64,000 bases of DNA, from assembly GCA_001828855.1 (NCBI GenBank), contig MHZT01000040.1, positions 62,001 through 126,000 of the forward strand, given 5' to 3'. How positions within the stretch are numbered: position 1 is the stretch's first letter; each line of letters opens with the position of its first letter. The notes under the pieces were generated by a model. The model worked only from the letters and a program-made list of their open reading frames with translations. It made no database searches and was not told where the DNA came from. Positions 1 through 9,165 of this stretch are shown here, one piece after another. A program made the position numbers and the translations under genes. The stretch is from Rhodobacterales bacterium RIFCSPHIGHO2_02_FULL_62_130. Its GTDB lineage: Bacteria > Pseudomonadota > Alphaproteobacteria > Rhodobacterales > Rhodobacteraceae.

Positions 1-294
1 GTCATCATCCATGCAGCGCGTTTGCGCGATGGCAGGCGGGTGATCACCCACATCACCGAGTTGATCGGGATGGAAGAAGACATCATCACAACGCAGGATC
101 TTTACCTTTTTCACATCGAAGGCGATGACGGCCATGGCCATGTTATAGGGCGGCATAGCGGCACAGGTATCAATCAGCCGAAAATATGGTCCAAGGCTGT
201 GTATTACGGAGAACAGAACAAACTTGCGGCGGCGCTGCAGATTGCCAACAGCGAGATTAAACCGGATGTGACATCGGAAATCGGGATGGTCTAG
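1..294 (+). CDS. cpaF: CpaF/TadA-type pilus assembly ATPase, C-terminal fragment (5' end outside window)
   Basis: Open from the window edge; C-terminal sequence RRVITHITELIGMEEDIITTQDLYLF is typical of CpaF; followed directly by tadB and tadC. Confidence 0.9.
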   Translation, partial: VIIHAARLRDGRRVITHITELIGMEEDIITTQDLYLFHIEGDDGHGHVIGRHSGTGINQPKIWSKAVYYGEQNKLAAALQIANSEIKPDVTSEIGMV

Positions 295-295
295 G

Positions 296-1279
296 ATGGA
301 AGTGGCCCCGATTGACGCGCTGATCGTAGGAATGGTGTTCCTGACGGTCTTTTTGCTGCTTATCGGGCTGCAGGGACGAAAGTTACGCGCCGAACGACCA
401 TTGGAAGAGCGACTGACGCATCTTGGCTTGCGGAGCGGTCCCGTATCTGGCGATGGCAATGATGAAGAGTTGCGGTCGCGCGAAGCACTTAAAAAGGCAC
501 TGAAAGAACTGGAAGCCCTGCAAAAAAGCGAGGGACGTTCCTATCTGCGTCATCTCTTGAAAAGCTCGGGTGTAGGGCGCAGTTTGGCTGTGCATGTCGG
601 GATTTCGGTTATTGTCGCGATTTTGGTCTTTGCGATCAGCCTTCTGCTTAACCTCAACCTGATCCTGAGCTTTGCTCTGGCCATTCTTCTGGGCGGGTGG
701 TTGCCGATCCTTCAACTCAAGATGGCGGTCAATCGTCGGATGAGGCTGTTTGTCGATGATATGCCCGGCGCGCTTGATCTGGTGGTGCGCGGTATCCGCG
801 CGGGATTGCCACTTCTGGAATGTCTGAAACTGACCGCAAGCGAGTGGCGCGACCCGCTGCGGTCCGAGTTTTTGCAGATTATCAATGACATGGGCATCGG
901 TCTTACGATCAAGGAGGCAATCGCGCGATTTGCCGAAAGGGTGCCACTCCAAGAGGCGCGGCTGTTTGCCATTGTGATTGCGATACAGGCGCAGTCTGGC
1001 GGGAACCTGTCGGAGGTCCTCACAAATCTGGCCGAACTGTTGCGGGAGCGGTCCAAGCTTCAGGCCAAGATCAAGGCGATGACCTCCGAGGCCCGCACTT
1101 CGGCCTGGATCATCGGTAGCATTCCGGTGCTGCTGATCGGGGCGGTTTCGGTGTTCTCGCCCGGCTTTCTTGCGCCCTTGTTCGACACGGCATTCGGGAA
1201 TGTCATTTTGGGGGTTTGCGGTGGCTGGATGGCCCTTGGGATGTTGGTCATGACATCAATGATGAAGGTTGATCTGTGA
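296..1279 (+). CDS. tadB: TadB pilus platform protein (type II secretion F domain)
   Basis: 327 aa, GLPLLECL...FAERVPLQEARLFAIVIAIQAQSGGNLSEVL; position after cpaF. Confidence 0.92.
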   Translation: MEVAPIDALIVGMVFLTVFLLLIGLQGRKLRAERPLEERLTHLGLRSGPVSGDGNDEELRSREALKKALKELEALQKSEGRSYLRHLLKSSGVGRSLAVHVGISVIVAILVFAISLLLNLNLILSFALAILLGGWLPILQLKMAVNRRMRLFVDDMPGALDLVVRGIRAGLPLLECLKLTASEWRDPLRSEFLQIINDMGIGLTIKEAIARFAERVPLQEARLFAIVIAIQAQSGGNLSEVLTNLAELLRERSKLQAKIKAMTSEARTSAWIIGSIPVLLIGAVSVFSPGFLAPLFDTAFGNVILGVCGGWMALGMLVMTSMMKVDL

Positions 1280-2256
1280 TGGATCTGGTGGCCACAACCC
1301 TGCCATCCCTTGGCCTGTCGGCAACAAGTCTTGCCATCGCGGTCATCGTTTTTGCGATCTTGGCACTGATTGCCTTGCTCTTGCCCGAAAAACGCTCGCT
1401 TGACCGGCGCATGCGCGATCTTACCGGAGGGGGCGACAAGAAAGGCCTGTCGGGGCAGTTCGATATGTCCACAATCAAACTGGGGCTTGGCTGGTTCTAT
1501 AACCACCTTCGGATCGAAGCGGCGCAAAAAATTGCCGCAGATTGGGCCGCCGTGCATAGTGCCGACAGTGAAAAACAACATAAGCTGTTCATGCAGGCCG
1601 GTTTGCGCCACCCCAGAATGCCCATCTATTTTGCAATCGGGCAGGCCATCGGCGGTGTCGGGCTTGGCGCTGGCGTGGCATTCCTGTTGCAAGCCAACAG
1701 CGCCTTTGACGCCAATCTGGCGCTGTCCGTCAGTGTTGTTCTGTTTGCCGGTTTGCTGGGGCTCTATTTGCCCAGCACTGTGCTGAAAAGGATGATCCGC
1801 AGGAGGAAAGAGGCTTTCGATCTGTTTTGGGATGATGCGATCGGGCTTTTGATCATCTGTCTGGATGCAGGGCTTTCGATCGAGGTGGCGATGCGCCGTA
1901 TCGCGCATGAACTGGCGGTTCCATGTCCCGTTCTGGCCGAGGAATTCATTATCACGGTTGCCGACCTTTCGCTTTTGAAAGAGCGCAGGCTTGCCTATCT
2001 GAACCTGTCCGAGCGTATGGATCTGCCAAGCGTGAAATCTGTAACCATCGCCTTGATCCAGACCGAAAAGCAGGGGGCGTCGATTGCAAGTTCGTTGCGG
2101 ACAATTGCACAGACCAACCGTCAGGCCCGCATCTCGCGCGCGGAAGAAAGAGCGGCGTCGCTGGGACCAAAGATGACCGTGCCGATGATTGTATTCTTCT
2201 TGCCGGTGGTGTTCGTGATCATCATCGCGCCCGTCGTGTTGACGGCAAATCTATGA
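1276..2256 (+). CDS. tadC: TadC pilus platform protein (type II secretion F domain)
   Basis: 326 aa; overlaps tadB by 4 nt; LLIICLDAGLSIEVAMRRIAHEL and C-terminal TM helix. Confidence 0.9.
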   Translation: MMDLVATTLPSLGLSATSLAIAVIVFAILALIALLLPEKRSLDRRMRDLTGGGDKKGLSGQFDMSTIKLGLGWFYNHLRIEAAQKIAADWAAVHSADSEKQHKLFMQAGLRHPRMPIYFAIGQAIGGVGLGAGVAFLLQANSAFDANLALSVSVVLFAGLLGLYLPSTVLKRMIRRRKEAFDLFWDDAIGLLIICLDAGLSIEVAMRRIAHELAVPCPVLAEEFIITVADLSLLKERRLAYLNLSERMDLPSVKSVTIALIQTEKQGASIASSLRTIAQTNRQARISRAEERAASLGPKMTVPMIVFFLPVVFVIIIAPVVLTANL

Positions 2257-3566
2257 AAGGCGTGTTGAATCCCTTCTTGCGAGCCGAAGGCGGGGCCGTG
2301 GCGGTGTATTTCGCCCTGTTGGCGCCAATCCTGATTGCCTTTGCGGCTCTTGGAGCCGAGGCGGGGCTTTGGCTGATTACCGAGCGCAAGTTGCAGCAAA
2401 TTGCCGATGCTTCGGCCTATTCCGCAGCCGCGCGGCATATGTCGACCCAGAACCTGACGGTGTTGGAGCAGGCCGCGCGGGCAAGTGCGACCGCCTCGGG
2501 CATGGTCGCGGACGATGAATTTGCTCTGTATTTGCCGCCTCAAAGCGGCGGGTTTGTGGGGCAAAGCGCCTATGTGCAGGTGGCCATAAGCCGCGAGGTG
2601 CCACGGTATTTTTCGGGGCTTTTTGCGGGAACCAACGCTCCAGTGCAAATCAGCGTGCGTGCCGTCGCAGGAACAGACCCTGACAGTGGCGAGCCGGTCT
2701 GTATGCTGGCGCTTTCCCCTTCGGCCAGTCCCGCCTTTGGCGTGGGCGGGGCTGGTGTGGTCAACGTGACCGAATGCGCGTTGTCGTCCAATTCCAGCGC
2801 AAGCAACAGCTTTGATATGATCGGGGCGCGGGTTTCGGTGACAGGGTCGTGCCTTTATTCGGTCGGAGGTGTCGATGTGTCGGATGGCCTGCACCTGACC
2901 GATTGCACAGAGCCGCAAATACTGCAGCGCCCCACGGCGAACCCGTTTGCATCTTTGATGCTTCCGACTTCCGCCGAGATCGGCGGTCTGATTCCGCGCA
3001 GTTCTTCCAGCATGACCGGCACCTACACGCCCAGCGAAGCCTTACTGGCCTACCCAGATCTGCCTGCGGCCCTGTTTTCTGGCGGGCTGACCATTCAAGG
3101 CACGGTGAATCTGGCACGGGGCATTTACATCGTTGATGGCGGCACGATGAAGATCAACGCCAACGCCGTTCTGTCGGGGACTGGCGTGTCCTTTTATCTG
3201 ATCAACGGGGCCAAGCTGGATGTGGCGGGCGGCGCGTTGCTGAATGTCAGCGCTTATGACAGCAGCAATCCCAATATCCGCACTGACCCATTTGCGGGGC
3301 TGCTGTTCTTTTCTGACGGTGTGGGAACCCCTGTTTCCCATTCGATTTCGGGAAATTCGGCCTCGCAAACCAATGGAGTGATCTATTTTCCGGAAGACAA
3401 GCTAACTTATATCGGGAACTCGGGGTCCGCCTATCCTTGTTTGCAGATCATGGCGTCTACCTTGACGATCTCGGGAAGCGGGACGTTGAATATTGGCTGC
3501 TTTCCCGATCTTCCCCCCGGCACAGGCCAGATCCGTGCCAACCAGCGGATCGCGCTTGTCGAATAG
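2253..3566 (+). CDS. TadG-like pilus-associated protein with a beta-strand-repeat C-terminal region
   Basis: ATG at 2253 overlaps the tadC stop (ATGA). N-terminus GGAVAVYFALLAPILIAFAALGAEAGLWLITERKLQQIADASAYSAA is typical of TadG; C-terminal half is G/S/N-rich with repeated short strands. The longer ORF starting at 1923 is rejected. Confidence 0.8.
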   Translation: MKGVLNPFLRAEGGAVAVYFALLAPILIAFAALGAEAGLWLITERKLQQIADASAYSAAARHMSTQNLTVLEQAARASATASGMVADDEFALYLPPQSGGFVGQSAYVQVAISREVPRYFSGLFAGTNAPVQISVRAVAGTDPDSGEPVCMLALSPSASPAFGVGGAGVVNVTECALSSNSSASNSFDMIGARVSVTGSCLYSVGGVDVSDGLHLTDCTEPQILQRPTANPFASLMLPTSAEIGGLIPRSSSSMTGTYTPSEALLAYPDLPAALFSGGLTIQGTVNLARGIYIVDGGTMKINANAVLSGTGVSFYLINGAKLDVAGGALLNVSAYDSSNPNIRTDPFAGLLFFSDGVGTPVSHSISGNSASQTNGVIYFPEDKLTYIGNSGSAYPCLQIMASTLTISGSGTLNIGCFPDLPPGTGQIRANQRIALVE

Positions 3567-3571
3567 GCGCC

Positions 3572-4003
3572 CTATTCGGGAAGCAGAACGATCCGTTGGA
3601 ACTCCAGCGGCAAAAGGCTTGTAATCAGGAACGGAACGACGGTCTGGAAATCGTAGGAGACCTCCAGTCTTTTGGCCGCCGAGCCGGAAATGGCGGTCAC
3701 ACCGGAAAGATCACATCCGGCATCCGCCGCGCCACACAGGGTAACGGTGATACGCGCCGGATCTGCCAGAAACACGTTATCGGCGATGATCTGGGCAAGT
3801 GCCGTGCGGGTGGCTGCGGGGTTCAGGTAAAGCGTGCGCGCCGCCTGATCGGTTGCATAGGTCAGGGTTTGCTGCAGGAACAGGGCGCGGCCAAATTCGA
3901 CAATGCCAAATGTCAGGATCAGAAGGGGAGTCGCCAGCAACGCGAACTCCAGCGCCGTGGCACCGGACTGGTCTTTGCGAAACCGCGAGAGGGACGCGCG
4001 CAT
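3572..4003 (-). CDS. TadE-like pseudopilin/minor pilin
   Basis: Start MRASLSRFRKDQSGATALEFALLATPLLILTFGIVEFGRALF; TGATG overlap with the upstream gene. Confidence 0.85.
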   Translation of the reverse strand: MRASLSRFRKDQSGATALEFALLATPLLILTFGIVEFGRALFLQQTLTYATDQAARTLYLNPAATRTALAQIIADNVFLADPARITVTLCGAADAGCDLSGVTAISGSAAKRLEVSYDFQTVVPFLITSLLPLEFQRIVLLPE

Positions 4004-4455
4004 CACCGCACCTGAACCTGAATTTTGCTTTGCAGCGTCAAGGTGCGTCCCAGCAAAGGAAAGAGCGGACGATAAAGCAAGCTCGCCTGTATCGACACCG
4101 ATATGCCGGATGGCAAACCGTTGGCACAGGTTCCGGCGCATTGTGTCGGATGTGCAGGATCGTAGCATTCGCAAGACAGACTTACGGTGCCGGTGAACGG
4201 CTCCCCTCCGACCGAGGGGCCAAGACTGGCGAGTTGGGCGTTGAGAACCGATTGCAGGCTGGCGACATTGCGGGTGAACATAGCGGCCTCGGCGGTTTCG
4301 CGGGTGGCCTGATTCAAGCGCGCTTCTTCATAAAAACGGAAACCCACGTTGACCATGCCGACAAATAGAATCAGGACTATCGGGGCAATAAGCGCGAATT
4401 CGATCGCTGCTACGCCGTCCTCCTGTCGCTTGAACCTGCGCCAAGCATGCCACAT
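4003..4455 (-). CDS. TadE-family pseudopilin
   Basis: QEDGVAAIEFALIAPIVLILFVGMVNVGFRFYEEARLNQATRETAEAAM. Confidence 0.85.
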   Translation of the reverse strand: MWHAWRRFKRQEDGVAAIEFALIAPIVLILFVGMVNVGFRFYEEARLNQATRETAEAAMFTRNVASLQSVLNAQLASLGPSVGGEPFTGTVSLSCECYDPAHPTQCAGTCANGLPSGISVSIQASLLYRPLFPLLGRTLTLQSKIQVQVR

Positions 4456-5657
4456 CAGGATCTCTTGGAGCCGAAAAGACGTTTTATCAGCGAAGGCCGG
4501 TCTTCTGAACCGTGCTGGTCCAGCACGCCTGCTATCATAGCACAGTAATCGGACAATTCCTGAAGGGCTGCAGGACGGGGCTTAAGTTCGGCCAAAGTAA
4601 GCGCGGTTCCTCCGGCGGTCACGATTTCTTCATCACATTCCGCAACCTTGAACATGCGTCCGCCACGCAAGGTTTCGGCAAAAACCGCAGAACTTATTTG
4701 CTTTTCTGTGGTCGTTGACCAGCGGTTCAGCACCAGATCCTGCGCCGGCAAGTTGGTCCGCAACTTGGCAGACAGGTCAAGAATGTTCCGCATCACCTGA
4801 AAGCTGCTAAGCGTAGGCGTGGCGACAAGGCCGACTCTTTCACTCATGGCCAGCATCTTGTTGTGAAGCAGGCTCCAGCTTCCCGGCATGTCAATCACCA
4901 CGAAATCGACCAAAGTGCGGGCATGGTCCAGAATATCAATGAAGTGATCGGCCTTGAGAGCAAAGCCCGGTTCCAGCGTCGGCGGCGAGCAAAGGATTTG
5001 CAGACTTGCCGAGCGCTCTTGCGCCAATTTCAGGATTTCCTTGGCACTGATCGACTTGGGATCGCGCAGCAGATCGCGCAAACCTTTGACTGGGTGGACG
5101 TCGAAGTTGAGCGTAACGCTGCCAGTATAAATGTCAAAATCGAGCAGCATCGCCCGTTTGTTCGGGATTTGGGACAGCAGAACTGCCGCGTTCTGCGCGA
5201 TGGTCGAACCACCACTGCCGCCGCCGCAACTGATAAAGGTCACCAGAGTTCCGGTCTGGCGGTTTTCGGCCCGTGCAAAGGCCCGGCTGATCGAGGCCAG
5301 CAGAAGTTCGGTCGTGACCGGCGTGAACAGATAATCCGCCCCCCCCTGATCCAGCAGTTTCCGATAGCGGCCAATGTCATTGTCGCGCGAAATGATGATC
5401 AGTTGCGTGGTTGCAGCACTGACCTCGGCCAACCGGTCAAGGTCTTCGATCGGGCCATCATGCTGCAGGATTATCAGATCGGGTGTGCCACCCGAAGGGT
5501 ATTTGTTAATGATCGCATTCAGCCCGCCCTCGATTTGTTCGTAATGGGCGCGCGTCAGCAACGGGTGAGATTTCAATTCCGATAAAGCGGCAACGACATC
5601 CGGCGACTGACCGAAGGCGGCTATCGAACTGCGCGGAATGAAAAGGGACTCATCCAT
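4455..5657 (-). CDS. cpaE: CpaE/TadZ-like pilus localisation ATPase (atypical P-loop)
   Basis: Receiver-like N-terminus, then a MinD-like domain with VTFISCGGGSGGSTIAQNAAVLLSQ and MLLDFDIYTGSVTLNFDVHPVKGLRDLL. Confidence 0.87.
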   Translation of the reverse strand: MDESLFIPRSSIAAFGQSPDVVAALSELKSHPLLTRAHYEQIEGGLNAIINKYPSGGTPDLIILQHDGPIEDLDRLAEVSAATTQLIIISRDNDIGRYRKLLDQGGADYLFTPVTTELLLASISRAFARAENRQTGTLVTFISCGGGSGGSTIAQNAAVLLSQIPNKRAMLLDFDIYTGSVTLNFDVHPVKGLRDLLRDPKSISAKEILKLAQERSASLQILCSPPTLEPGFALKADHFIDILDHARTLVDFVVIDMPGSWSLLHNKMLAMSERVGLVATPTLSSFQVMRNILDLSAKLRTNLPAQDLVLNRWSTTTEKQISSAVFAETLRGGRMFKVAECDEEIVTAGGTALTLAELKPRPAALQELSDYCAMIAGVLDQHGSEDRPSLIKRLFGSKRS

Positions 5658-5674
5658 GATATGTCGCCGTATTC

Positions 5675-6637
5675 CTAATTTCCGGTCAAAGCCGCGTCAC
5701 CTGTCATGGCGCGCGGCACATCAATGTAGCTTGGGGCGCCACCTTTGAAAACGCGCACGGTCTGGGTGACGGGTTCAGGAGGCCGTATGGGGGCAACGGG
5801 TTGTGCAACCTCCGGTTCTGCCGTGGCAGGCTCGGTTGCCTTTGACGGATCTTCAAATCCGATCGTGGACAAAACGCGGGGCGGCCCGTGATCTTCGATG
5901 GCACGCAGAGCCAAAGAGATCTGCCCGCTGGCCATGGCGGAAAACAGAATTGCCGCCTCGGCATCGTTCATTTCGAGGGTAATGGTCTCTCCCTTCAGGA
6001 GGACATCGGATTGAGCGGTTGCCAATGTCTCTTGTTGGTCCGCCGTTTTGAAGGTGACACGGCTTGTCGGGATTTCACCCACCGCCAAGACGCGGATATT
6101 TTCGAGAATGGTCTGGGAATAGCCGCTAGTCTTTCCGTCACCATCAATGTCTGCAACGATGGTGTGGATGATGTTCACGCGATCATCCGGCAGGATAAAG
6201 CCGCCTGCCAATTTCTGCGGGTTTACGGCGATGCCAACGGCCCGCATTCCGGGGGTCACCGTCAGAGACATAAAGCTGGCGGAGCCTTCAATCAGAAAGG
6301 ATGGCCGCACCAATTCTCCGGTTAGTACATCGCTTCGCAACAGCATCCCAGACAGAGTGCGGGGAATGGCCTGATCTTCGGTCGCAGCAACATAGGCATC
6401 TTCTGTAACTGCCCCGCGCAATTGCTGCTGCCATTTCACGCTGTCGGTGTCCAGTTGTGTGCCGCGCGGCATATCGCGGGCATAGACCAGAACATAGACT
6501 GCTTCATTAATGGTCGTATCGGCTGCGGGGCTTACCGGCTGGTTCTGGCGAAATTCCAGCAGAAAGAAGGTCGCTGCCGCCGCAGACAAAGCCAGAATGA
6601 AGATCAAGATCCGACGCATCATGCTGTTCTTCCGCAA
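5675..6637 (-). CDS. cpaB: CpaB/RcpC pilus assembly protein (SAF domain)
   Basis: RDMPRGTQLDTDSVKWQ, VTPGMRAVGIAVNPQKLAGGFILPDDRVNIIHT. Confidence 0.9.
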   Translation of the reverse strand: MRKNSMMRRILIFILALSAAAATFFLLEFRQNQPVSPAADTTINEAVYVLVYARDMPRGTQLDTDSVKWQQQLRGAVTEDAYVAATEDQAIPRTLSGMLLRSDVLTGELVRPSFLIEGSASFMSLTVTPGMRAVGIAVNPQKLAGGFILPDDRVNIIHTIVADIDGDGKTSGYSQTILENIRVLAVGEIPTSRVTFKTADQQETLATAQSDVLLKGETITLEMNDAEAAILFSAMASGQISLALRAIEDHGPPRVLSTIGFEDPSKATEPATAEPEVAQPVAPIRPPEPVTQTVRVFKGGAPSYIDVPRAMTGDAALTGN

Positions 6638-6697
6638 GATTGGGGGGCAGTCGCAAATATGACACCGCGTCCGGTCATCTGATTGCGCCTTGGTCCA

Positions 6698-8044
6698 TCA
6701 TGGCGCTGTCGGAATAATATGACCGAATGGACCGGTGACGCCAAAACCGCTTTTGAAGCGGCGCACCATTTCCTTGTCCGAGTCAACGGCCCCCAACAAA
6801 AACGCCTCAACGTCCGACGGCTCTGCACTTTTGACCGTCGGATCGCCACTGATGTTTTCCGGCGATCCGCCGTTTACAAGATAGGGGGTAACGACCACAA
6901 CTAGTTCGGTCTGGTTGTTCTGATAGGCGGAAGAGCGGAACAGCGCGCCCAAAATCGGGACATCCCCAACCCAAGGGTATTGCCGCAAGGACCGCACGCT
7001 GTCGCGCTGCAAAAGCCCCGCGATGGCAAAACTGGTGCCGCTGGTCAACTCGATGGTGGTATCCACCTTGCGCGACACGAAAGCCGGGTTGTCATTCACA
7101 CGGCGCGTCCAGTCCACTTCGCTGACCTCGGGCGAGATCTGCATCCGGATGGTCTGGTTGGGCAAGACATGCGGGGTAAAGGCCAGTTTGACGCCATACT
7201 CACGGTAAAGCGTGGTCGTGCCGCCGTCCTTGTCTGTCGTGACAACCGGAACCTCTCCGCCCACGACAAAGCTGGCGGTCGATGCGTTTACGGTGACCAG
7301 AGTAGGATTTGCCAGACGTTTGGCCATGCCGCGGGTCTCAAGCGCCTGAACAAGCAGGTCGACATTGTATTGCTGACCATCCAGCGAGAAATCCAGATTG
7401 CCCTGCACCACACCGAAGGGCGTGCCGTTCACCCCTTCCGTGCCTGTCGGATTCTGGAACAGGTTGATCCCAAGTTCCTTGCCCCCCGAACGTGTCAGCT
7501 CCAGAATATTGACCTTGAGCATGATCTGGCGGGGATCACCGATCTTCAGCCCGTCTATCACGTCACCCTGACTGTAGGATTTGGCGATATCGAGAATGCG
7601 GTCTGCTTCGGCCTGATCCTGAACCACACCCGAAACCATGGCGCGCCCGTTCAGGTTCCGCACAATGATCTTTGCGCCGGGTGCAATCTCGTCGATGATC
7701 GCTTGCAGTTGCGAATAGCTTTCGCTGACGATGATCGACAGAATGCGTCTTTGCACACCGGCAGCGTCACGCAGGATAACGCGCGACGATCCGCCGGCAA
7801 GCGGCGTCACAACCAGACTGCGCGTGGACAAAAGCGCCACATCCGCAACGGAATTGCTGCCAAGAATGATGTCGGCAATGTCGAAATCGACGTCAATGAC
7901 CTGCGTTTCACCCATGGCAAGTTCAACCACATCAACCGGTTGGGCGTGGACGGCGGGGGCCACAACAAGAGCACACATGACAGCAAGCAGCGGCAAAAAC
8001 ATGCCGAGCAACAAAGATTTCAGGGGGGCGCGGCTGGTCTTCAT
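6698..8044 (-). CDS. cpaC: CpaC/RcpA secretin of the Tad system
   Basis: BON-like region and secretin core: VVGGEVPVVTT, VKLAFTPHVLPNQTIRMQISPEVSEVD, YPWVGDVPILGALFRSSAYQNNQTELVVVVTPYLV. Confidence 0.92.
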   Translation of the reverse strand: MKTSRAPLKSLLLGMFLPLLAVMCALVVAPAVHAQPVDVVELAMGETQVIDVDFDIADIILGSNSVADVALLSTRSLVVTPLAGGSSRVILRDAAGVQRRILSIIVSESYSQLQAIIDEIAPGAKIIVRNLNGRAMVSGVVQDQAEADRILDIAKSYSQGDVIDGLKIGDPRQIMLKVNILELTRSGGKELGINLFQNPTGTEGVNGTPFGVVQGNLDFSLDGQQYNVDLLVQALETRGMAKRLANPTLVTVNASTASFVVGGEVPVVTTDKDGGTTTLYREYGVKLAFTPHVLPNQTIRMQISPEVSEVDWTRRVNDNPAFVSRKVDTTIELTSGTSFAIAGLLQRDSVRSLRQYPWVGDVPILGALFRSSAYQNNQTELVVVVTPYLVNGGSPENISGDPTVKSAEPSDVEAFLLGAVDSDKEMVRRFKSGFGVTGPFGHIIPTAP

Positions 8045-8505
8045 TGGATTGGCATGACCCCGCGGAGCATTTTCAGGTTGTTTTTGATTGCAGCGTTATC
8101 AGGGTCCCGGCGGGCGGCTTCTTTCAGATAGCTGCTTGCCTTGTTCAGATCACCGCGCAGCATGTAAGAGTAACCCAGATTGTTATACAAAGCCGCCTGA
8201 TCCGGTGCGCGCAGCAATAATTCGTCATAAGCGCGATCGGCGGTGCGAAAATCACCTTTCATGTCCGACGCGATGGCAATGCCCATCAACACACGGGGGT
8301 CGCCGTTTTTCCACGGGGAGAGCCGCGCAAAAACCGCCTTGGCTTCATCAAACCGGCGCTGGGACAAAAGCGCTATGCCTTCGCCAAGGCTTACCTCGGG
8401 CTTGCCAGATGTCGCAGGCGCACCGACTGGCACGCAGGAAACGGTAAGTGACATCACTGTAAAAGCAAGTACGAGTTTGCGAAGTCCGGGAGTCACGTTC
8501 TGCAT
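8041..8505 (-). CDS. tadD: TadD-like TPR lipoprotein
   Basis: VMSLTVSCVPV lipobox-like region and TPR repeats (ALYNNLGYSYMLRGDLNKASSYLKEAARRDPDNAAIKNNL); 4-nt overlap with cpaC. Confidence 0.8.
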   Translation of the reverse strand: MQNVTPGLRKLVLAFTVMSLTVSCVPVGAPATSGKPEVSLGEGIALLSQRRFDEAKAVFARLSPWKNGDPRVLMGIAIASDMKGDFRTADRAYDELLLRAPDQAALYNNLGYSYMLRGDLNKASSYLKEAARRDPDNAAIKNNLKMLRGVMPIQ

Positions 8506-8838
8506 GCCCTTACGCCTATTCCGCCTGCTTGGGGACCGCTGAACAGGTTGCCGCCGTCATGTGGAAAAATCGACCCGACGCATCCTTCTTGATACCCGTT
8601 CAACCGCTTGCCCCTACCGAAAGACGCTACCGCGTCATGCGATAGCAGGCAAGGCCCGGTGACGACCGGCCTGCGACCTTTCTTTCGGATGGGTTGTGCT
8701 ATTAAGAGTAGCCTTCTCTTTTCTTTGCCATTTTGACTGTCATATGATAGCGATAAAGGGTGCGAAGTGTTGTTGTCGATTTGTGTTTCGCCCCTCTCAT
8801 CCGGCGCCTTTGGGTGCCAAAGCTGAAGGATTATCATC

Positions 8839-9033
8839 TTGTTTAAGCGCCCCCTCAAATCTTCTGTCCTGAAATTCTCGCGCGACGAAAGCGGTGCTAC
8901 CGCGATCGAATACGGCCTGATTGCGGGCCTGATCGCTGTGGTTATCATTGCGGCTGTCACCGGCATTGGGACGCAGTTGAAAACCAAATTCGAAGCCATT
9001 GAGACCGGGCTGACCACGACCACCACGCCGTGA
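8839..9033 (+). CDS. flp: Flp/Fap-type pilin (TTG start)
   Basis: FSRDESGATAIEYGLIAGLIAVVIIAAVTGIG; in-frame TGA at 8824-8826 upstream leaves TTG at 8839 as the best start, with GAAGGA about 8 nt upstream. Confidence 0.9.
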   Translation: MFKRPLKSSVLKFSRDESGATAIEYGLIAGLIAVVIIAAVTGIGTQLKTKFEAIETGLTTTTTP

Positions 9034-9165
9034 TCAGGGTGTTCGTTTTTGAATTGCGTCCGGCGCGGCCTTGGCCATAGTCTGGGTGCGACAAGGCTTT
9101 GGCCGCAGCCGATGGTTGCGGCCTAGTTTTTTGCAGCGATATGTCTTTGGGGGCGCGGCAGACAG

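Noticed and set aside
1923-2252. N-terminal extension of the 547-aa TadG-like ORF
   Set aside because: Overlaps tadC out of frame; true start is ATG 2253 with ATGA coupling.
8506-8838. Possible c-di-GMP riboswitch or structured leader before flp
   Set aside because: Only an imperfect GC stem (AGGCCCGGT/ACCGGCCT) seen; no GEMM consensus recognised.
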